Origin: DAOTWP01 sp034435675
GTDB lineage: Bacteria; Chloroflexota; Anaerolineae; Aggregatilineales; Phototrophicaceae
Assembly: GCA_034435675.1 (NCBI GenBank)
Contig: DAOTWP010000296.1
Coordinates: 1-48,318 of the forward strand
Direction: 5' to 3'
DNA: 48,318 bases
Shown here: one piece after another, positions 48,116 to 48,318 of the stretch
Layout: each line of letters starts with the position of its first letter
Position numbering within the stretch: the first letter of the stretch is position 1
Made by a program: the position numbers and the translations under genes
Notes under the pieces: generated by a model
The model's input: the letters and a program-made list of their open reading frames with translations, nothing else
The model's database searches: none
Told to the model about the DNA's origin: nothing

Positions 48116-48318
48116 ATGAGTACAAACGGCGCGAAAGTCGACACCAACGTCAATGAACTGGGGCGCAAACTGATGCAGCAGGCAGAAGAAGCGCGCAGCG
48201 AAGTTGTCAAACAGTTGCAGGGCGCGGCGGAGAAAATCCGCCAGCAGGTGCAGGATGCCGGCGCACCGGGCGATGACACCGGCGCGGAAAAACTGGCGGC
48301 AGGGCTGGAAAAAGCGGC
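48116..48318 (+). CDS. Start of a small hydrophilic protein (3' end outside window)
   Basis: The frame begins ATGAGTACAAACGG, with AAAGGA 9 bases upstream; an in-frame ATG at 48098 lies before that ribosome site and is less likely. The 67 visible residues are highly charged and helical: VNELGRKLMQQAEEARSEV and QLQGAAEKIRQQVQDAG, with a heptad-like pattern. There is no membrane segment in the visible part. It may be a coiled-coil or membrane-associated stress protein (DUF883-like or apolipoprotein-like), but the visible part is too short to assign. Confidence 0.65.
   Translation, partial: MSTNGAKVDTNVNELGRKLMQQAEEARSEVVKQLQGAAEKIRQQVQDAGAPGDDTGAEKLAAGLEKA

Noticed and set aside
1..48318. tRNA, rRNA, CRISPR or complete insertion sequence
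   Set aside because: I looked in the intergenic regions for cloverleaf arms, T-loop GTTCRA patterns, regular spacers and transposase frames and saw none. Covariance-model searches would settle small RNAs.

Overview
This is a GC-rich, gene-dense stretch of a bacterial chromosome. Several traits suggest a Chloroflexota (Anaerolineae-like) organism, probably from an environmental genome: PknB-type kinases fused to other modules, SH3b/CARDB/thrombospondin-type-3 surface proteins, a TIGR03943/YraQ permease pair, genes with good Shine-Dalgarno sites and sigma70-like promoters, and GC-rich palindromes in the spacers. No rRNA, tRNA, CRISPR array or complete insertion sequence was found. The lineage is inferred from gene content only, because the window holds no phylogenetic marker other than priA, sucCD and lepB.

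Layout. 1-5.2 kb: the end of a fatty-acyl-AMP ligase, a GT2 glycosyltransferase, a membrane-anchored EEP-fold hydrolase and a secreted SH3 protein. 5.2-9.8 kb: a palindromic dispersed repeat, then a mosaic surface protein of about 1431 residues. 10-13.7 kb: a GAF-domain protein, then an acyl/aryl-AMP ligase that overlaps (ATGA) a membrane-anchored beta-propeller gene. 13.8-17.5 kb: a rare kinase-membrane hairpin-kinase-TIR fusion, followed at once by an 86-residue protein resembling the N-terminal domain of Nal1/trypsin-like proteases, and a convergent TPR-like gene. 17.8-25.1 kb: an SH3/CARDB lipoprotein, the TIGR03943 + YraQ pair, a DinB-like protein, a ClC channel with CBS and TrkA-C domains, and a YceI protein.

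25.5-32.1 kb is an oligosaccharide utilisation cluster: a GH13 alpha-glucan hydrolase, a DUF6174-like protein, two MalF/MalG-type permeases (the first with an unusual membrane insertion) and a solute-binding protein. No ATPase is encoded with it. 32.2-37.9 kb: sucC-sucD (TCA cycle), a flavin reductase-like protein and the replication-restart helicase PriA. 38-43 kb: an S10 carboxypeptidase, a truncated Uma2 gene abutting a second copy of the dispersed repeat, signal peptidase I, a second EEP hydrolase and an LLM-class F420/FMN oxidoreductase. 43-48.3 kb: a broken DUF4258 gene next to an intact DUF2283 gene (a presumed toxin-antitoxin relic), a secreted hypothetical protein, a heterodimeric ABC exporter with one degenerate ATP site, and the start of a further gene.

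The most unusual locus is the divergent control region at 13.77-13.86 kb and the genes it drives. A 15-bp palindrome lies over the -35 of the ligase/propeller operon and just upstream of the kinase-kinase-TIR promoter. The combination of dual kinase, TIR and a protease-associated small domain resembles the modular signalling and conflict systems of multicellular-type bacteria. A defence role is inference, not demonstrated.
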